In this document: piece after piece, positions 6,076 to 7,737 of the stretch | Layout of the letters: the number at the start of each line of letters is the position of its first letter | Numbering within the stretch: position 1 is the first letter of the stretch | Origin: Deltaproteobacteria bacterium | Lineage (GTDB): Bacteria; Myxococcota; Polyangia; Haliangiales; Haliangiaceae | Direction: 5' to 3' | Length of the DNA: 7,737 bases | NCBI GenBank assembly: GCA_018262455.1 | Contig: JAGSPR010000326.1 | Location: 1-7,737, forward strand | Notes under the pieces: generated by a model | The model's database searches: none | What the model saw: only the letters and a program-made list of their open reading frames with translations | Told to the model about the DNA's origin: nothing | Program-made: the position numbers and the translations under genes

Positions 6076-7175
6076 TGAGGGGTTTGGACGCGGGTCTGGC
6101 AGCAACCCTCGGGCTCGTCGCGTTATTCGGCGCGTGTCGCGAGCGAGAGGCGATTGTCGACGCGCCTGCCGGGCCCGCTAGCTCGAGCCCGACCGCCGCG
6201 CGCATCCTGTATCCGAGCGCTCCGGCGTCGTTCGTCGAGCTGGTCGCCAGCGCACGCCACGGCATCGTCGGCATCCGGTCCGCGACGCCGGTCAAGTCCG
6301 GCCCCGCGGCGATGTTCCCGGGCGCTCCCGACTCCGCCGCCGACGTCTCGCTGGGGACCGGGTTCCTGATCGAGGCCAGAGGCGTCTACGTGCTCACGAA
6401 CGATCACCTCGCCGCCGCTGCCAGCGAGCTGCGCGTCGTGCTCCCGGATGGCAGCGAGGTCCCCGCCAAGGTGCTCGGTCGCGACGTCCGGCTCGACCTC
6501 GCGCTGCTCTCGATCGACGCACCGCGACTTCGCCCGCTGCAGCTCGGCGACTCCGACGAGCTCCGCGTCGGCGAGTGGATCGTCGTGCTCGGCGACCCGT
6601 TCGGGGACGAGGTCAGCGCCTCGGCCGGGATCGTGTCCGCCACCGGGCGTGAAGCCGCCGGGTCGCTGGTGCAGGGGCGCGCCATGGGTCATCGGACGTA
6701 CCTCCAGACCGACGCCCGCATCCACCGCGGCAACACCGGCGGCCCCGTGCTCGACACTGCCGGCCAGGTGGTGGGTGTCGCGGTCGCCTCGAGCGACCGC
6801 CCCGGCGAGCTGTCGTTCGCGATCCCGATCAACCGGGTCAAGGAGATCGTCGATGCGCTCCGTGACTACGGTCAGGTGTCGCGGGGCTGGCTCGGGGTCC
6901 TCGTCAAGCCGGTGACCCCCGAGCTCGCGCAATCCCTGTCCTTGCCGAAGACGGCGGGCGCGCTCGTCACCGAGGTCAAGGCCGGATCGCCTGCGGCGCG
7001 CTCGGCGCTCCGCTCGGGCGACGTGATCCTGAAGTGGGGAGATCGCGAGATCGACCATCGATCACTGCCCTGGATCGTCGCCGGCACGCCGGTCGGTCGC
7101 CCGACCGAGGTCGTCGTGTGGCGCAACCACGCCGAGCTCAAGATCTCGGTCGTCACCGACAAGATGCCCGAGTAG
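6075..7175 (+). CDS. HtrA/DegP-like S1C family lipoprotein with one PDZ domain; catalytic Ser replaced by Thr
   Basis: The product has 366 residues (from ATG 6075; a GTG at 6072 would add one). The N-terminus looks like a lipoprotein signal: a hydrophobic core ends in LFGAC, making Cys21 the probable lipidated residue. It would then be membrane-anchored on the periplasmic side. A trypsin-like domain spans about 50-265. The catalytic His is in LTNDHL (H111) and the Asp in RLDLALLSID (D141). The nucleophile motif reads GNTGGP instead of GNSGGP, so T221 stands where Ser is expected (codon ACC at 6735-6737). One PDZ domain follows (about 270-364, starting at RGWLGV). The fold and surrounding motifs are otherwise intact, so this may be a weakly active protease, or a binding or chaperone-type protein. 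Its start overlaps the DUF1844 stop (GTGATG). It ends 23 bp from a convergent helicase gene. Confidence 0.93.
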   Translation: MRGLDAGLAATLGLVALFGACREREAIVDAPAGPASSSPTAARILYPSAPASFVELVASARHGIVGIRSATPVKSGPAAMFPGAPDSAADVSLGTGFLIEARGVYVLTNDHLAAAASELRVVLPDGSEVPAKVLGRDVRLDLALLSIDAPRLRPLQLGDSDELRVGEWIVVLGDPFGDEVSASAGIVSATGREAAGSLVQGRAMGHRTYLQTDARIHRGNTGGPVLDTAGQVVGVAVASSDRPGELSFAIPINRVKEIVDALRDYGQVSRGWLGVLVKPVTPELAQSLSLPKTAGALVTEVKAGSPAARSALRSGDVILKWGDREIDHRSLPWIVAGTPVGRPTEVVVWRNHAELKISVVTDKMPE

Positions 7176-7181
7176 CTGGGC

Positions 7182-7194
7182 CGAGCGTCGCTCG
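7182..7194. terminator. Short hairpin in the convergent gap, possible bidirectional terminator
   Basis: The 23-bp gap between two convergent genes contains CGAGCG-T-CGCTCG, which can fold as a five-pair GC-rich stem with a three-base loop. No T-run follows on either strand, so it is not a classical intrinsic terminator. Its position between converging stop codons is the main reason to list it. Confidence 0.3.
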
Positions 7195-7198
7195 TCGG

Positions 7199-7737
7199 TC
7201 AGTTCAAGCTGTCGTCGCCCGCCGCCAGGAACCGGGCGAACACCGTCTTGCGCCCCAGCGAGCCGAAGTCGACGACGACCTTCTGGTCCTTGCCCGACCC
7301 GGCGACCGCCACCACGCGCCCCGCACCGAGAGTCGAGTGCGAGACCGGCGCACCGATCGTGAAGGTGTCCCTGGCGGCGCCGTCGCTGTCGAGCTGGTAG
7401 ATCGGCTCGTCCTCCTCCTCGGGTCGCTGATCGAGCTCGTCGCGCCCGCGGCCGCGCCCTGCCCCGCCCATGCTCGCGGGTCGCCGCCACTGCCCGCTCG
7501 CAGCTGGCGGGGTGAAGTTGCCGTCGACCACGCGCGGGCCAGTCGGGACCATCCGAGCCCGCGCGGCGACCGGCGAGCTCGCGAGACAGCTCGGCGGGAT
7601 GTCGTCGAGGAAACGCGATGGATCCTGGAACCGAGTATCGCCCCAGACCCGCCGCGAGCGAGCATGGGTCAGCACGAGGCGGTCGCGCCCGCGCGTGATC
7701 GCGACGTAGGCGAGCCGGCGCTCCTCCTCCAGCGCGG
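7199..7737 (-). CDS. uvrD: UvrD/PcrA-type DNA helicase, C-terminal part (cut by right edge)
   Basis: About 179 C-terminal residues are present; the N-terminal helicase domains lie beyond the window. Reading leftward from the edge, the frame gives ALEEERRLAYVAITRGRDRL, which is helicase motif VI of the UvrD/PcrA/Rep superfamily 1A group. The last residue of the usual ITRA is Gly here. The sequence continues with LTHARSRRVWGDTRFQDPSR and FLDDIP, standard for this family. A low-complexity linker rich in Gly, Arg and acidic residues follows. Next comes a Tudor-like C-terminal domain (GAPVSHSTLGAGRVVAVAG), typical of PcrA and UvrD but not Rep. The protein would unwind DNA 3'-5' with ATP in excision and mismatch repair or in removing RecA and stalled polymerase. 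The UvrD versus PcrA name cannot be settled from this fragment. The stop is TGA at 7201-7199. Confidence 0.95.
   Translation of the reverse strand, partial: ALEEERRLAYVAITRGRDRLVLTHARSRRVWGDTRFQDPSRFLDDIPPSCLASSPVAARARMVPTGPRVVDGNFTPPAASGQWRRPASMGGAGRGRGRDELDQRPEEEDEPIYQLDSDGAARDTFTIGAPVSHSTLGAGRVVAVAGSGKDQKVVVDFGSLGRKTVFARFLAAGDDSLN

Overview
The window is a compact, high-GC stretch of bacterial chromosome. GC-rich codon ends, GTG starts, overlapping genes and a lipoprotein-type HtrA beside a DUF1844 gene suggest Myxococcota (the former Deltaproteobacteria), possibly a relative of the Haliangium/Kofleriaceae group. This placement is inference from style and gene content only; no rRNA or other marker is present.

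Layout. Positions 1-128 hold 2.67 copies of a 48-bp tandem repeat that runs off the left edge. Positions 143-5689 hold a five-gene minus-strand operon of MoxR/von Willebrand A (Bat) type. In transcription order it is a MoxR AAA+ ATPase, a DUF58 protein, a BatD-like membrane protein with a cytosolic tail domain, BatA and BatB. The last four genes overlap by 1-4 bases at TGATG or GTGA junctions, so they are probably translationally coupled. A gap of about 100 bp (5690-5793) separates this operon from a divergent plus-strand pair: a small DUF1844 protein and a single-PDZ HtrA-like predicted lipoprotein whose catalytic serine is replaced by threonine. After a 23-bp convergent gap comes the C-terminal end of a UvrD/PcrA helicase on the minus strand, cut by the right edge.

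How the genes work together. In studied MoxR/vWA systems a hexameric MoxR ATPase acts with metal-binding vWA proteins, and Bat operons have been linked to envelope and oxidative-stress tolerance. Here the ATPase and DUF58 protein would be cytosolic. BatD, BatA and BatB would sit in the inner membrane, and charge distribution places both BatA and BatB vWA domains in the periplasm. The HtrA-like protein is also envelope-directed, but nothing in the sequence ties it functionally to the Bat operon.

I do not see an undescribed system here: the genes belong to known families. The points most worth checking are the Ser-to-Thr change in the HtrA-like protein, the cysteine-bearing insertions inside the BatA and BatB vWA domains, the BatD fusion architecture with its repetitive tail, and the 48-bp repeat array.
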